Shown here in pieces: positions 1 to 40,900 of a stretch of 64,000 bases of DNA. Position 1 is the stretch's first letter. The number at the start of each line of letters is the position of its first letter. The position numbers were made by a program, and so were the translations under genes. The DNA is from Anas platyrhynchos (lineage: Eukaryota; Chordata; Aves; Anseriformes; Anatidae). The notes beneath the pieces were generated by a model, which was not told the origin of the DNA, searched no databases, and was given only the letters and a program-made list of their open reading frames with translations. The stretch is from positions 3,373,501 to 3,437,500 of the forward strand of contig NC_092613.1 in NCBI RefSeq assembly GCF_047663525.1. The letters run 5' to 3'.

Positions 1-245
1 CCTTGGGGGTGGAAGGGGAACAGCCACGGGGCTCCCCCCCAGCCCCAACCCACTGCAGAGCCCTGAATGGGGGACACAGGTTTGGGATCAATCAGGGGCG
101 TGGGGTCACTTCCCTGCCACCACGGCCCCTGCGCGGGCAGGGGGGTGGACGCCAGGCTGTTGCTGTGCCCCAGGGAAAAAGGAGGTAGGTGAAGCCCCCC
201 CAGTGTGAGACCTGGTGGCAAACCCGGGGTGCGGGGAGGACCCAC

Positions 246-1439
246 CTCAGCGATCTCCTTATATTTGCCATCCATGGAGGTGCGCAGGTCGACAGGGAAG
301 TGCTTCAGGCAGTGGGGTGTCCCGGGCAGGGAGCGCGCCGACTGCAGGGGCCGGGACCCTGGCCCCCCCCGCAACTCTGCAGGCACAGGCACAGCGTGAG
401 CATGGAGCGGGGGGCTGCCTGCGCCCCCCCTCCCAGGCAGGAAGGGGTTAACCAGGCCCCCCCGCAGCCCTCTGGAACTGGGACCCTGGTCCCAGCGTGG
501 TGGGGGAGAAACTGAGGCAGCGCAAGGGCAGGAGCTCCCTCGCCACCCATCGGGGGACGTAACGAGTGCCCGTGTCACCCCACGGCACCGCGGGCTGCTC
601 CGGTGCCACCCAGCGAGCCCTGTGCTGCCGGGACATGCCCAGCGCCCTGTGCCACCTGCAACGCCTCTGTCACCTGGTGCCACCGGGATGTGCCCAGCAC
701 CTGGTGCCACCCCAGTCTGAGAACAGCCCCCTCTGAGCCCCCCCTGAGCATCCCCACCGGCGAGGTGCCGACCATCACCTGCCCTGTGCCACCATCACCC
801 CGTGCCACCACCACCCAGCGCCTCGAGACCCCCAGGGGCTGACACGCGAAGCCCCCCCCAAGCCCCAGCACCCCCAGGGGCCGCTGCCCCCCCCCGCTGC
901 CGGGTGTGCCGGGGGGTGCCCTGGGCCCCCATCCAAGCCAGCCCCAGCCTTCCTCTGCCTCCTCCTCCTCCTCCTCCTCCTCCTCCCCGCCAGCGCGCAC
1001 AGCCGCTGCGCCACGGCACCGCCGCAGAGCCCCCCCCCGGCCCCCGCTGCCATCGGGGGGGGGGGCACCCGGCACTGCCCGCGACCACCGGCACCCCCCG
1101 GCCCCCACCCCCGGCAGAGAGGAGCCCCCGCCGAGCAGCCCCGACGCCACGGTGATGGGCGCACAGCCCCCAACACCCCCCGCCCCCCCCCCCCCCAAAA
1201 AAAAAAAAAAATCCCCCAAAGCACCCCCCCGGGGGCCACCACCCGAGCTCCCCCCCACCCACCGCAGCAGTGCCCGCCCCCCCCCAGCTGCCTGGGCCGC
1301 CCTAGGGGCTGCGGGGAGGGGGGGGGGGAGATCTGGGGAGGGGGCACCCCTAGCCGGGGGGGGGCTCACCTGCGGGGCCGGGGGCCTGCAGGCTGCCCCG
1401 CTTCTTGAAGGGGAACTTGGCCGGGGCGGCCGAGGACAT
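246..1439 (-). CDS. AMPD2: AMP deaminase 2, first two coding exons (partial, runs off the left edge)
   Basis: Two minus-strand exons join in phase: 1370-1439 (start codon at 1437-1439) and 246-376. The first gives a short N-terminus with the [13 protein letters not shown] segment, close to AKYPFKKRASLQA of human AMPD2. The second reads [19 protein letters not shown] and then [22 protein letters not shown], near-identical to human AMPD2. The donor at 1369 is GTGAGC. The acceptor CTGCAG before 376 keeps the phase and a pyrimidine-rich tract, and fits human better than the nearer CCAG. AMPD2 deaminates AMP to IMP in cytosolic purine metabolism; the catalytic domain lies beyond the window. Human has alternative first exons, so the ATG at 1439 may serve only one isoform. 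The frame stays open upstream, but that part is low-complexity and probably 5' UTR. The family is secure; the true start is less so. Confidence 0.9.
377..1369 (-). other. AMPD2: AMPD2 intron between the two visible coding exons
   Basis: Very GC-rich intron with runs of C/G, a CCT tract (958-986) and a C-run followed by an A-run near 1187-1211. I see no further exon. Bases 1-245 are also AMPD2 intron; the next expected exon (beginning ELFTRSLAE in human) is not present there. Confidence 0.6.
958..986. repeat. (CCT)n microsatellite
   Basis: Nearly perfect CCT trinucleotide run inside the AMPD2 intron. A complementary GGA run lies about 700 bp away at 1686-1712. Confidence 0.9.
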
Positions 1440-2460
1440 GGTGGTGGCTCCGGGGGGGCGGCGGGGTAACGGGGAGGGGGGGGTGAGGGGGGGCGGGAGG
1501 GGGCGGCCCCCGGGGCCCCGCGGGACTCTTACGGCGGCGGGGCCGAGCGCTGGCCGCCGGCTCCCTCCCCGGGTTGATGATTGATGCGGGAACCGGGGCT
1601 GGACCAAAGTCCCCGGCGGAGGCAGCCGGAAGCCGGCCCGAGGAAGAGGATGGGGCGGAGGGAGGATGTGGGCGCGGGGCGGGGGGAGGAGGAGGAGGAG
1701 GAGGAGGAGGAGGGGGGGGGAGGAGGCGGCCCGGGGTTGTCGCAGCAACCGGCCCCGCTGCAGCCCCCGGGGGCGGTGCTGCCCCCTCCAGCCCCCGCCG
1801 CAGGCATCGCCCCCCCCCTGGGACGTGGAGTTGCCCCCCCCATGGCATCAGCACCTCCAGCAGCCCCCCCTCTGCCGGGGACACGGCTCTGACCCCCCCC
1901 CCCCAGCACCGCACCCCCCCCCGTCCCCCGGCCCATCAGCGCCCCGCAGCGAGACCCCCCCCCAAGACGAGCATCACCGCCCCCGGACCGGGTGCCCCCT
2001 CCCCAGAGCCAGGCCTCGAAGCCCCCCAAAGAGGGGTACCCTCATCCCTGCCCCCCCGCACACACAGCCCCCCAGGAGGGGGCCTCCCCCCCAGCATCAC
2101 CCCCAGACCCTGCCCGGGAAGGGGGGGTCTGTCCTGACCCACCCACCCCCGGCCACCCCCCCTCTGTCCCCCAGCCAACCCCCCTCAAACAGGGCAGGGC
2201 TGGGGAAGGGCTCGTGCTCCGGGGGTGTCGCCCCCTGTCCCCCCCCCCCCGTCCCGTACCTGCGCCGCTGCTCCCGGTGCGGTGCCGGTGGGTGCCAAGT
2301 GCCCCCAATCCGGCACCGGAGCCGGGGGGATTTTGAGCTGCCGCCGCCCCCCCGTGCCCCCCAGCCCCAGTGACGGGGACAGCGAGGGGACAGCGCCCTT
2401 CAGGGCCACCCGGGGGGACACGGGCTGTCGGGGAGGGGGCGGTGGGGCCCCCCCAGCCTG
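1440..2460. promoter_or_regulatory. AMPD2: CpG-rich AMPD2 5' region
   Basis: This stretch is dense in G, C and CpG directly upstream of the AMPD2 start codon, with a GGA repeat and multiple G/C homopolymers. It probably holds the AMPD2 5' UTR and promoter. No TATA box stands out and I cannot place the transcription start. Long frames here are low-complexity (Pro/Gly/Arg) and I do not call them genes. Confidence 0.55.
1686..1712. repeat. (GGA)n microsatellite
   Basis: Perfect GGA/GAG run in the AMPD2 5' CpG-rich region. Confidence 0.9.
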
Positions 2461-3300
2461 AGCTCTGGGCTAAAGCCGTGCCCCCCCCCCAGCACCACCA
2501 CCACCCCCCACGCCTCTGGGTCGGGAGGTTGGTATTTTAATTGGACCCCCTTCGTAAGCGCCAAGTTCATTAGAGGCTCAGAAGGGGCTTTGTGTCCGTG
2601 GGGACAGCGGGGACAGGCTGTCCCCATGCCACCGCCGCTGCTGGGCATGGCGGGAGCAAGTTTGTGGGGGGGGGAAACGCGGGGATGCCACCCCCGGTGA
2701 CACCACAGGGCGCGGGGGGGTCACAAACAAACCCCTGGGGCCTGCAGCACCACCACGGGGACCCAGCGGCTGTCCCCTGTCCCCAGCACTGCCACCTCCC
2801 CGGAGCCAGCCCCAGCAGCGCGGGGAGGGGGCACCCCCCCGGGGGCCCTGTGGTCCTGCTGGGCTGGGGAGGAGGAGGAGGAGGCAGGGGGGAGGAAGGC
2901 TGAGCACCGTCCTGTTAAAGAGCTTAAGGCAGCAGGAGGGAGAGGGGCCCAGCGAGCGGCACTCAGCAGTGCAGGGTTACGGGTGCTCGTTACTGCCCGC
3001 AGTAATTAGCTCCATTTCCCCAACAGGAGGAAACCCCCAGCCCCGCCATCCCCCTGGCACCACCCCGGCAGCACCCGGGGTCCCTGGGTGTGACGTGAAC
3101 TGAGCTGAGCCCATCCCCAGCACAAAGCCCAGCCCTGCAGCCCCACGGGGGGGCACCCAAAAGTGGGGTGCCCCAAACCCACAGAGCCCCCCAGACACCC
3201 CACAGGACCTGGGGTGTCCCCGTCCCCGGCGGGTGGGGGGTGACATGCCACCTGCCCCCTTACGTAAGGCACCGTGCCCACCTCCCTGGCCGCCTCCCCG
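2461..3300. other. Intergenic AMPD2-GNAT2, no gene
   Basis: Non-coding. Two AT-richer islands stand out from the GC-rich surroundings: about 2522-2582 (contains TTTTAATTGG) and about 2905-3025 (contains AGTAATTAGCTCC, a homeodomain-type core). They are candidate regulatory elements of GNAT2 or AMPD2. Confidence 0.5.
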
Positions 3301-3320
3301 AGATGCTCTTTCTTTTCCGA

Positions 3321-3420
3321 GCCCTAATCTTTGCCATCTTGGGCTAATTGGATTTCCTGGGTCACATGGAGAGATAAAAAGTCCCCAAATCCGTCAGCCC
3401 AGAAATTGGGTTATCCATGG
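3321..3420 (+). promoter_or_regulatory. GNAT2: Probable GNAT2 cone promoter
   Basis: An AT-richer island sits 230-330 bp before the GNAT2 ATG. It holds CTAATCT (3324-3330), a CRX/OTX-like core, CTAATTGGATTT (3344-3355), a homeodomain-type core followed by GGATTT, and ATAAAAAG (about 3374-3381), which could act as a TATA-like element. Photoreceptor promoters typically carry CRX and PCE-1-like sites. The role is inferred from motif and position only. Confidence 0.45.
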
Positions 3421-3587
3421 GGAATTAAGAGAGAGCTCGGGGGGCAGCCAGCCCGCGAGCACCCAGGCGAGCGCTCCAGCACCCCTGGCACGGCGCGGGG
3501 CAGCGGGCGCCTGGTTCGGCCTTTCGGGGCTTCCCTTTCTCCCCCCTCGCCCTCCGCCCGCCCCTGGGGTGCGTGCGCACCCCCTGA

Positions 3588-8568
<4,981 letters not shown>

Positions 8569-9451
8569 ACATCCGCGTGGCAGGTACTCCCCGTGGCAGC
8601 CAGCAGCCACGAGCAGCAGCCTCTGAGCCACAAAAAGCGCTGGGGAAGGGGGGTGGGGGGGCACAGCCAGCAGGGTGAGGGCAGCCCCTGAGCCTGGGGC
8701 TGGGAACCTCCGGGGGTGAGGGACGTGCTGGCAGCAGCAGGAGGGCAGCACTGCCTGAGCACGGCTTCGCTGCGCTCCCTGAGCAGCCCGGTGCTTGCTG
8801 CAAAGCAGCCTGACAAAACACGTTCACACCCCTGCTTTGTGGAGAGAGATGGAAACAGCAGATTATAGCCCAAACTATGCACTTCAGCAGGATCAGACGC
8901 CTTTATCTCAGGCCTCCTGTTGCCACAACACTCTGCTCACTGCTCCCTAAAAACAGCAGCAGGAGCTCCCCTTGTGCCTGACTGCTGAGAGCTGCAGGGG
9001 AAATGGGGCAGGCGGGCGGCAATAGGACAGGGAGAAGCCTTGGGCCAGGGCTCCCCACACCAAGGCAGCCCCCTTCTGCTTGGAGCACGCGGCAGGCTTC
9101 GGCTGCGAGCCCGCTGCTGGCACCACGGAAAAGATGAGCACATCGAGTGCTGGCAGCAGCCGGGGGGCCCTGCCTTCTCCCTGGGTTACAGGCAGCAGCG
9201 AAAGCTCCAGCCAACGATCAGCTAGGGAATAACAGGTTTACACCACCCTCACCCTCCAGCTACGTGCTGCCGCCCGGGCCCTGCTTTTGAGGCCGGTGGT
9301 GCAATGCAGATCTGCCTCTACAAGAGCCCTTCCCGGGCGTTACGCTGGGAACACCTTTGCTGTGTTTAATACCCTCTTCTTTCCTCCTCCCTGCCAGAAG
9401 AGAAAATGACTTCAGCTTCACATCGCCGTTCTGCTGAGCAGAGCCAAAAGG

Positions 9452-9457
9452 ATTAAA
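9452..9457 (+). terminator. GNAT2: Candidate GNAT2 poly(A) signal ATTAAA
   Basis: ATTAAA is followed at once by an A-rich run, about 0.9 kb after the stop. Nearest plausible signal to the GNAT2 stop. Confidence 0.4.
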
Positions 9458-10193
9458 GAAAAAAAAAAGCTACCTGGCCCCCACTTTTTCTATGACCTAC
9501 TCAACCAACCACCTGCGTTCAAGCCCGTAATAGGCAGGGGCTGAAGCCGAACTTCCTGCTCCCTTTCACGGCCATTTCCTCTTTTTAAAGAAAGAAACCC
9601 CGGCTCCCTGCAGTGCTGGGAGGTCAGCGTTGATCGATGAGATGCGGAGCGGTTTGACACCAAAGAGCACACAGACCCCAGTGCATCAGAGAAATTAACG
9701 CCGAGCTGCCACACGCCCCCCTGCACAGCCGAAGGTGGCACCGCCACGGGACCGGTGCCAGGCACCCGCCCTGCCCTCGCCCGCTTTGTCAAACCTTAAT
9801 TGGGTTGAACAGGGAATTTCTGGGCAAGGGGGGTGCCGCCTCCGAGTCATGCCTGGTAGCCAGCCCTGTGGCAGGAGGAATGAATTATTTTGTGCTGTAC
9901 ATAAGTCCCGAGACTTCGGTGAATTTCTCAGAAAAATCTTCCTACTGGAAAAAGGTCGAGAGCTGCTGCTGCCCCCCCTTGTGCTCTGCCCCCAGACAGC
10001 CTTAAGCAGACGAGCGGCCGGTCCTGGCCACCTTGCCCCGTGCCCACCAGCCAGGGCAGGGGACGCAGGAGCACTGGGGGCCAAGGGATGCCACCACGCC
10101 TCCAGCGGAGGAAGGGGTCGGATAAAGAGGAAATGGTTACTTGAAAGATTTTCATTCTGCTACTTAGAGCTGTATTTGCTCTTACTGTTTGTA

Positions 10194-10199
10194 AATAAA
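10194..10199 (+). terminator. GNAT2: Candidate GNAT2 distal poly(A) signal AATAAA
   Basis: Canonical AATAAA follows a T-rich stretch, about 1.6 kb after the GNAT2 stop. A GT-containing downstream element follows. A second AATAAA is at 10289-10294. Confidence 0.4.
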
Positions 10200-11230
10200 T
10201 CCGTGTCGGTACTGTAGACAAGTCCCGTATCCTCTCAATGTCTACTGCAGGGTCACCTATACGGCTTCACTAAACAGTAGGGGAAAAAAATAAAGAACTA
10301 TGCATGACATGGATGTCTCATTTCTCCCACTTGCATGTCTCTGTGATGATTGCTCCCAAGCCCCTTTCCTGTCTCAGAACGCCTGAAGCAAGGAACATTT
10401 TGTGTTCTTTGCCTGAGCTGCTCTCCCCACGTGCTGCACACACGGGTCCCCCGCCACCATCAGCTGTGCCCAGGCGGCACGGAGCAGGGCCACCACCACC
10501 CTCCTTGTCCAGGGGTGCACATGGGTGCCACCAAACCACTGCCAGCTGGAATTAAGCCTTCCCAAAACACCCCCCCCATGATAAGGGACGTACCTGGGGC
10601 TGCCCTCCCGCCCGGCTCCAGCAGCGGTTGGAATGCGATTGCAGGGAAGCTTTGCATTAATTTGTTTAAAAGACAAGGCGAGCTGTGTCATGCATTAGAG
10701 TGAAGCTCAAGTAAAGCCTCGAGGCCTTGCTAAAAGGGAATTGTCAGACAGGCAGTAGAGCTCAAGGTAATTTGGGAAAAAAAAATCTGAACTATAACCA
10801 CAGTCTGTAGAGCTGCTGGGCACTGCTGCATGTTTGGCACCCAGCAGACACCGTGACATGGCCATTTCCCACACCCAGAAGCACCCCTCAGGTTATCTTG
10901 CTCTTGCAGCGCTGCACTTCTAGGCAAGAAGCTTCAGAACGGGTTACAGCCACGTCACCTAACAGCAGCCCAGAGCAGTGAACAACTGGATGGATGTCTG
11001 CTCTCTGCCATCTGTGCCAGCACAACCCCAGCCCTCGGGAGCAGCAGAGAGCACCAAGAGCCATGTGTTACACGGCCCGAGGAGCCCTCCCAGGCACATC
11101 CCATCAGCTACGCCCGCTTCCCAGCCAAGTGCGTGCCTTCCTGCAGCTGGACGGGCAAAGCGCAGAAGGGGAGAGAACTTCTGGAGGAATTACAAAAACT
11201 AGGGAAAAGGCTCAACTGTTTACTCACCAT

Positions 11231-11236
11231 TTTAAT
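11231..11236 (-). terminator. GNAI3: Candidate GNAI3 distal poly(A) signal ATTAAA
   Basis: Reads TATTAAAATGG on the minus strand, about 1.24 kb after the stop codon and at the edge of the AT-rich tract. Confidence 0.4.
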
Positions 11237-11941
11237 ACTGCCAACAACTATAACAGATTGAAACTGTACACATGACAAACTGGGAAAAGAGTCTAAATGC
11301 AATGGTTCAGCAAAGGAATGTACTGACTGGTTCTGAACATTACTACAGTAAAAACAATGGCAAACAAGAATTTGGCACCACATATACAAAGTAAAGGCAT
11401 GCTGTCAATACAGTTTAAGAGTCTCCGAACAGAAAAAGCCATGGTAAATGCAGAACAAAGTGCACCCTTTAAAAAATTGCCCACCGGTTTAGACCAAAAA
11501 TGCACAAGAATCTAAGTGGTTGATTTAGTAGCTCTGTAGCAGCACACATTTTCCATCTAATTTGGAGCTCGGCATTTCAGCTCTCCAACTGACACAGCCC
11601 GGGTACATGTCCACCACAAAGCTGGCTTGATGCTTACCACACAGTATAAATCCCATTTGGATATCAGCATAAATCAGGTTCACCCCTAACCATAAACTAA
11701 AAAGACTTCATATATCCTGCTGCAGAAGCTTCTTTAAAAAGCCTTATGGTAGCAGGACGGTAACAAACTACACATCAGAAAAAGCCGAAGCTATCGCCAT
11801 AAGAGCTCTAAGGATCCATTAAGTAGTTGCAGAAATATTAAATTCTGACCATACCAAGTGTTAAAAACAAAGAGTTCCTGCTAAGAGGAATACTTTCTGC
11901 ATGATCTGGTCACATGTGCATAGTTAAGTGATTTTTTTGTT

Positions 11942-11947
11942 TTTATT
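11942..11947 (-). terminator. GNAI3: Candidate GNAI3 proximal poly(A) signal AATAAA
   Basis: Canonical hexamer on the minus strand about 0.53 kb after the GNAI3 stop, in A-rich context. Confidence 0.4.
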
Positions 11948-12476
11948 TTTAAAACAAGATTTGTTTGCAAATAAAGAAATAAAATTTAGTAAAGTTATAG
12001 TTTTCTTGATGGAAAAAACCTTAAAAACAGACTAGTGGTGGCTTGTTAACCAAAGAAAGAGAGAAAGCTACATATCGAAGGTCTGGAATCCAGCACCTTA
12101 ACTTCACAACAGCTGTACACATTTGAGATTACACCATCCAAACGATGCCAGGATGATCTAGTCACACTAACAGTTGTTCCATCTTGACCTAACTTCAACA
12201 TCCCATATCAATAAAAAGGTCCCTAATACAGAAGATTGTGCTAAAGAATGCAACGATTCTGCATGCTGTTTTCGTTTCCCTGGTCCTGTTCATGCTTGCA
12301 GCTGTCCCCATGAGGCAGCAAAGAGTCTGGTTCTCAAAACGCCACATCATAAGAACTGAAAAGAGAACACGGAGCATTAGTGCAGTACAAGACAAAGCCA
12401 GACCAAGCTGGTGTGCAAAGCTTAAACTCTGCGCGCAGCCAAGCAGCTTAGCTTTACCTTCTTCCCACGCCCCTTC

Positions 12477-39070
<26,594 letters not shown>

Positions 39071-39224
39071 GAGGGGCCTGGCAGCCCCCCTACGCCCCCC
39101 ACACACCCCCCCCAACCCGGTCAGGCGCTGGGGGCCCGGCCCCGAGCTCCCCGGGGCACGGGGAGGAGGCCGAGGACGGGGCACGGGGCAGCAGGGCCGG
39201 GATTCCCCCCCGCTGCTCCCCGAG

Positions 39225-39296
39225 GTCCCCCCTGGGACCCCCCCGGGACCCCCCTGGGACCCCCCTGGGACCCCCTTGGGACCCCCCCGGGACCCT
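39225..39296. repeat. Short tandem repeat, units near 12-13 bp
   Basis: About six copies of a CCCTGGGACCCC-type unit in the short interval between the GPR61 stop and the GNAI3 start. Confidence 0.8.
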
Positions 39297-39556
39297 AGAG
39301 CCGGGGCTGGGCTGGAGCACGGGGCCCCCCTGGGACCTGCCTGCGGGGCCGCGACCCCCCCTCAGCCCAGGGAGCCCGGAGGCCTCGCGCACCCCAGGGT
39401 GGGGGCACGGGGCACGAGGAGGGAGCACCCCCGGGAGGTCCCCAAACCCCCCGAGTGCTGTGAGACCCCAAAGCACGCAGAGCAGAGCAGAGCAGAGCGG
39501 AGCGGGGCAGCCGTCCCCGTGCAGCCGTGTTTGAGCCGAACGCGACCGCGGGGACG

Positions 39557-40900
39557 CTACAGCCCCGGGGGGACGGGGACGGGGGCGGCCGCGTGGGTCC
39601 CGTCAGCACCGCGCCGCTCCGGCCCCTCGGCCCCGTCCTCGCCGACCTGTCCCGGGATGCGGAAGTCAACGGGGGGCTGGTCCCGCTTGGGGCTGGGGGT
39701 GTCGAGGCGGGGCCGGGGCTCGGCGGGGCAGCCGGTGCCCTGCAGGAACTGCAGGAAGTTCTCCTCGATGGAGCCCTCGCGGCTGGGCAGCCGCAGGTCC
39801 TCCTCGGGCGGCTGCTTGAAGAAGCAGGTGAGGAGCCGGCCCAGCTCGCCGCGGATCTGCCGGTTGAGGCACCCGTAGAAGAAGGGGTTGGAGGTAAAGC
39901 AGAAGTAGCCGAGCCAGGTGACCACGGTCTCGGCCGCTGGCCCCGCCAAGGGCTGGGCGCTCAGGGCCGTGTAGAGGTGAAAGGAGAAGTAGGGCAGCCA
40001 GCAGAAGAGGAACTGGCCCCCCACGGCCAGCAGGATGGCGGCTGCTTTGCCCCCCCCGAACGTCCTCTGCGGGGTGGTGCGGGGGGCCCCCGAGGTGGTC
40101 ACCATGGTGGAGCGGCTGCTGAGCGACTCGGAGCGCCGCCGCGGCGTCTCCATCCAGGTGGGCAGGGGACCGTGGTGCATGGCTGCCACCCGCGCCACCT
40201 TGAACATGCTGCAGTAGACCACCACGATGATGAGGAGGGGCAGGAGGAAGTAGAAGGCTGCGAAGAAGACCACGAAGAACTTGCAGTAGGGGCCGCGGCT
40301 CCATTGCAAGGAGCAGCCGCGGCCGGCGGGCGCCGGCGGGCGGTCGGGGGACAGCCAGCCCAGCACGGGCACGAGGGAGGTGGCCACGGCTTTGAGCCAG
40401 ACGCCGACCAGCACGCAGGCCACCAGCCCCACCGTCATCCGCACCTCGTAGCGCATGGGGTGCACCACGTAGTAGTAGCGCTCCACGTTGATGGTGGAGA
40501 TGGAGAGGATGCACATGCTGATGAAGCAGACGCTGAGGAACAGGTAGACGCGGCACATGGCCTCGCCGAAAACCGGGCTGTCAAAGATGGACGAGCCGGA
40601 GAGCATCTCCAGCGGCATGAGGGTGAGGGCGGCCAGGAAGTCCACCAGGCAGAGGTGGAAGACGAAGACGAACTTGCGCAGCGCCGGCGTCTTCACGATG
40701 ACGGTCATGACGGCGGCGTTGCCCACGATGGCCGTCAGGTCGATGAGCAGCATGAAGAAGAGCCCCACCGACTTGGAGGCCACGTCCTTGGGCTTGCCGT
40801 CGGCCGTGCTGTTGGGGGGCATGGGGCCCGGGGAGGGCTGCAGCGCCCGCGCCGCCCTAGAGCCGTTCCAGGCCCAGGGGGCGGGCAGGGAGGGCTCCAT
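39557..40900 (-). CDS. GPR61: Orphan G protein-coupled receptor 61
   Basis: A single open frame of 447 codons with the start codon at 40898-40900; human GPR61 is 451 aa, also intronless in its CDS. The extracellular N-terminus (1-45) has N-glycosylation sites at Asn12 and Asn30. Seven TM segments follow, with GN (60-61), LCLVD (Asp87), Cys116, an ERY box (140-142) in place of DRY, CWLP (300-303) and NPFFY (338-342). The third loop WMETPRRRSESLSSRSTMV and the tail LPSREGSIEENFLQFLQGTG match human closely. GPR61 is an amine-receptor-like orphan with reported constitutive Gs signalling, mostly in brain and pituitary. The last 28 or so residues have diverged from human and are Ala/Pro/Gly-rich. 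It lies directly upstream of GNAI3 on the same strand. Confidence 0.97.
   Translation of the reverse strand: MEPSLPAPWAWNGSRAARALQPSPGPMPPNSTADGKPKDVASKSVGLFFMLLIDLTAIVGNAAVMTVIVKTPALRKFVFVFHLCLVDFLAALTLMPLEMLSGSSIFDSPVFGEAMCRVYLFLSVCFISMCILSISTINVERYYYVVHPMRYEVRMTVGLVACVLVGVWLKAVATSLVPVLGWLSPDRPPAPAGRGCSLQWSRGPYCKFFVVFFAAFYFLLPLLIIVVVYCSMFKVARVAAMHHGPLPTWMETPRRRSESLSSRSTMVTTSGAPRTTPQRTFGGGKAAAILLAVGGQFLFCWLPYFSFHLYTALSAQPLAGPAAETVVTWLGYFCFTSNPFFYGCLNRQIRGELGRLLTCFFKQPPEEDLRLPSREGSIEENFLQFLQGTGCPAEPRPRLDTPSPKRDQPPVDFRIPGQVGEDGAEGPERRGADGTHAAAPVPVPPGL

Larger units (their letters stand above)
8569..11230. other. GNAT2-GNAI3 convergent interval: GNAT2 3' UTR and intergenic DNA
   Basis: Starts just after the GNAT2 stop. 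Plus-strand poly(A) signals occur at 9452-9457, 10194-10199 and 10289-10294, so the GNAT2 3' UTR may end at any of them. The rest up to about 11230 shows no coding exon. The mammalian MIR197 gene lies in the equivalent interval, but no matching hairpin is evident here. Confidence 0.5.
11231..12476 (-). other. GNAI3: Probable GNAI3 3' UTR
   Basis: AT-rich DNA directly after the GNAI3 stop on the minus strand, very different in base composition from the surrounding CpG-rich DNA. It contains minus-strand signals AATAAA (11942-11947) and ATTAAA (11231-11236), consistent with a long 3' UTR and alternative ends. No coding frames of note. Confidence 0.55.

Noticed and set aside
340-352. Alternative AMPD2 exon start at the CTGCAG next to TCGGCGCGC
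   Set aside because: That acceptor would break phase with the upstream exon. The acceptor before 376 keeps phase and gives the conserved [13 protein letters not shown] segment.
1350-1748. Upstream in-frame extension of AMPD2 exon 1 with poly-Leu and Pro
   Set aside because: The frame crosses GGA repeats and CpG-rich DNA and lacks similarity to the longer human AMPD2 isoform; more likely 5' UTR.
9230-9262. TTTACACCACCCTCACCCTCCAGC resembling miR-197-3p, in the interval where mammals have MIR197
   Set aside because: The seed differs by an inserted base and I see no complementary 5' arm upstream to form the hairpin, so it is probably chance. MIR197 is thought to be mammalian.
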